DNA of 64,000 bases from Metabacillus litoralis (GTDB lineage Bacteria; Bacillota; Bacilli; Bacillales; Bacillaceae). The stretch is taken from assembly GCF_003667825.1 (NCBI RefSeq), contig NZ_CP033043.1:2105501-2169500 (forward strand), given 5' to 3'. The position numbers and the translations under genes are program-made. Of the stretch, positions 63,074 to 64,000 are shown piece after piece (the first letter of the stretch is position 1; each line of letters begins with the position of its first letter). The notes under the pieces were generated by a model. That model was not told the origin of the DNA. It did no database searches and saw only the letters and a list, made by a program, of their open reading frames with translations.

Positions 63074-64000
63074 ATGGATACAAGTACTCACATAATAATG
63101 GGATTTGGTTTAGCTGGTTTAGCTTATATAGATCCTGCTGTTGCGGGTAGTCCTGAATTAGCACAAGCTATTATGATTGGTACGGTTATAGGATCAAATG
63201 CGCCAGATTTTGATTACGGAATTAAACTTTTAAAAGGTAATGGCATGTATATTGAGCACCATAGAGGTGCCTCTCATTCCATCCCTGCCCTTTTTCTTTG
63301 GACAGTACTTGTTTCATCTATTACGTTTCTTTTTTTTAAGGACGTTTTATTTTTCCCTTTACTTTATTGGACTTTTTTAGCTGTTATCTTACATGTTGGA
63401 TTTGATATTCTAAATGCTTATGGTACCCAAGCTGCTAGACCATTTACAAAAAAATGGTTGTCATTAAACTTTGTCCCGTTATTTGATCCATTTATCATCT
63501 TGGTTCACCTAATTGGTTTTTCATTTTGGACTGTTGGAATTCATTCTGGATTTGTTTTTTTATGGGGATATTTAGTGATTATTGGTTATCTTGTTGTTCG
63601 TTTTTTCATATCACAAAAAAACAAAAAGCAAGTTATTCAATCGATGGATAATAAAGGAATCTGTACAATTGTTCCAACTGTATGGATTCGCAAATGGCAT
63701 GTTGTTTACGAAACAGATCAAATTTATTATGTTGGTATTCTTGATAAAAATGGTCTTCATCTTATCCATACTTTCGAAAAACATGATCAACTTTGTCCTT
63801 ATATTAAGGCTTCCCGGGACGATCATAATGTAAAACATTTTCTAGCAAATTCAGGGCATGTTCATGCCATGTATGTACCTCAGCCAAAAGGTTATGAAGT
63901 CCGTTGGATTGACCTAAGATTTCGTCATAATCACCATTACCCATATATGGCAGTGGTTAAACTTGATAAGAATCTTCAAGTTATCTCTTCATATACAGGG
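63074..64000 (+). CDS. yfhP: YfhP-like membrane-bound metal-dependent hydrolase, partial
   Basis: ATG at 63074 with GGAGG 5 bp upstream; 309 codons are open to the window edge. DUF457/LexA-binding-type membrane hydrolase with MDTSTHIIMGFGLAG at the N-terminus (His), GSNAPDFDYG (Asp pair), EHHRGASHS and HVGFDILNAYG. About four TM segments are followed by a soluble C-terminal part. B. subtilis YfhP (about 327 residues) is the nearest named relative. About 15-20 residues probably missing at the end. Confidence 0.85.
   Translation, partial: MDTSTHIIMGFGLAGLAYIDPAVAGSPELAQAIMIGTVIGSNAPDFDYGIKLLKGNGMYIEHHRGASHSIPALFLWTVLVSSITFLFFKDVLFFPLLYWTFLAVILHVGFDILNAYGTQAARPFTKKWLSLNFVPLFDPFIILVHLIGFSFWTVGIHSGFVFLWGYLVIIGYLVVRFFISQKNKKQVIQSMDNKGICTIVPTVWIRKWHVVYETDQIYYVGILDKNGLHLIHTFEKHDQLCPYIKASRDDHNVKHFLANSGHVHAMYVPQPKGYEVRWIDLRFRHNHHYPYMAVVKLDKNLQVISSYTG

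Noticed and set aside
63582..63838. Open frames on both strands inside the yfhP-like gene
   Set aside because: The +1 frame has a good SD, conserved hydrolase motifs and continuous coding; the others are shadows.
1..64000. CRISPR arrays, tRNA or rRNA genes, transposases, prophage genes
   Set aside because: No regularly spaced direct repeats, cloverleaf or rRNA sequence, and no transposase or integrase motif were seen on reading both strands.

Overview
The window is a chromosomal segment of a low-GC, endospore-forming member of the Bacillaceae. Evidence: the DNA is AT-rich, ribosome binding sites are strong GGAGG types, and TTG/GTG starts are frequent. It carries sporulation genes (cdaS, spo0M, a YjcZ-type miniprotein, a coat-like Hsp20 gene with a sigma-K promoter) and bacillithiol genes (bshB2, brxA). 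Gene order largely follows the Bacillus subtilis yoj, yod, ypm and ypg regions as I remember them. I see no rRNA, tRNA, CRISPR array, insertion sequence or prophage. Left and right ends cut through yojO and a yfhP-like gene.

Layout. 1-11 kb is the yoj block: the YojN/YojO MoxR-VWA pair, SodC, CwlS, an MFS pump, CdaS, a MATE pump, BshB2-YojF and a RarD-type permease. 11-14.5 kb holds a sigma-K-type spore gene and a thiol/quinone-stress cluster: YodB-type repressor with an SDR enzyme, divergent nitroreductase YodC, and a WrbA-like quinone reductase. 14.6-31.6 kb is the yod block (ctpA, yodH, yodI, yodJ, deoD, yodL, yodM, yozD, yodN, yozE). It is interrupted by genes that lie elsewhere in B. subtilis: a Mug-type glycosylase, a TipA-like MerR regulator, YeeI, CapA-like, a glutathione peroxidase, a spo0M/kinase/Ser-rich miniprotein operon and YppC. 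31.7-45.3 kb carries bioB under a BirA-type operator, msrAB, ypoP, ypmT-S-R-sco and ypmP-ilvA. Insertions here are an S1C protease/zinc-ribbon operon, a nucleoside hydrolase and degV. 45.5-64 kb carries yplQ, an MFS transporter, dfrA-thyA, an anthrax-lethal-factor/PPEP-like metalloprotease, ypjP, an RsmJ-like methyltransferase, brxA, ilvD, ypgR, ypgQ, bsaA, fhs, metA, ugtP and yfhP.

How the genes fit together. Several genes serve thiol and oxidant defence (SodC, BshB2, BrxA, MsrAB, two glutathione peroxidases, YodB/YodC/WrbA). Others serve one-carbon and amino-acid metabolism (fhs, thyA, dfrA, metA, ilvA, ilvD), envelope remodelling (CwlS, CtpA, YodJ, YodM, UgtP) and sporulation.

The strongest candidate for an undescribed system is 26951-28706. 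There a small protein with 18 serines in 61 residues is translationally coupled (TAATG) to a complete Hanks-type kinase followed by spo0M, which suggests a kinase and its dedicated Ser-rich substrate. Other points worth checking: an 11-bp terminator hairpin whose 3' arm is also the Shine-Dalgarno sequence of yodI; a PPEP-like secreted protease; and a SodC that keeps both copper ligands that, from memory, B. subtilis YojM has lost.
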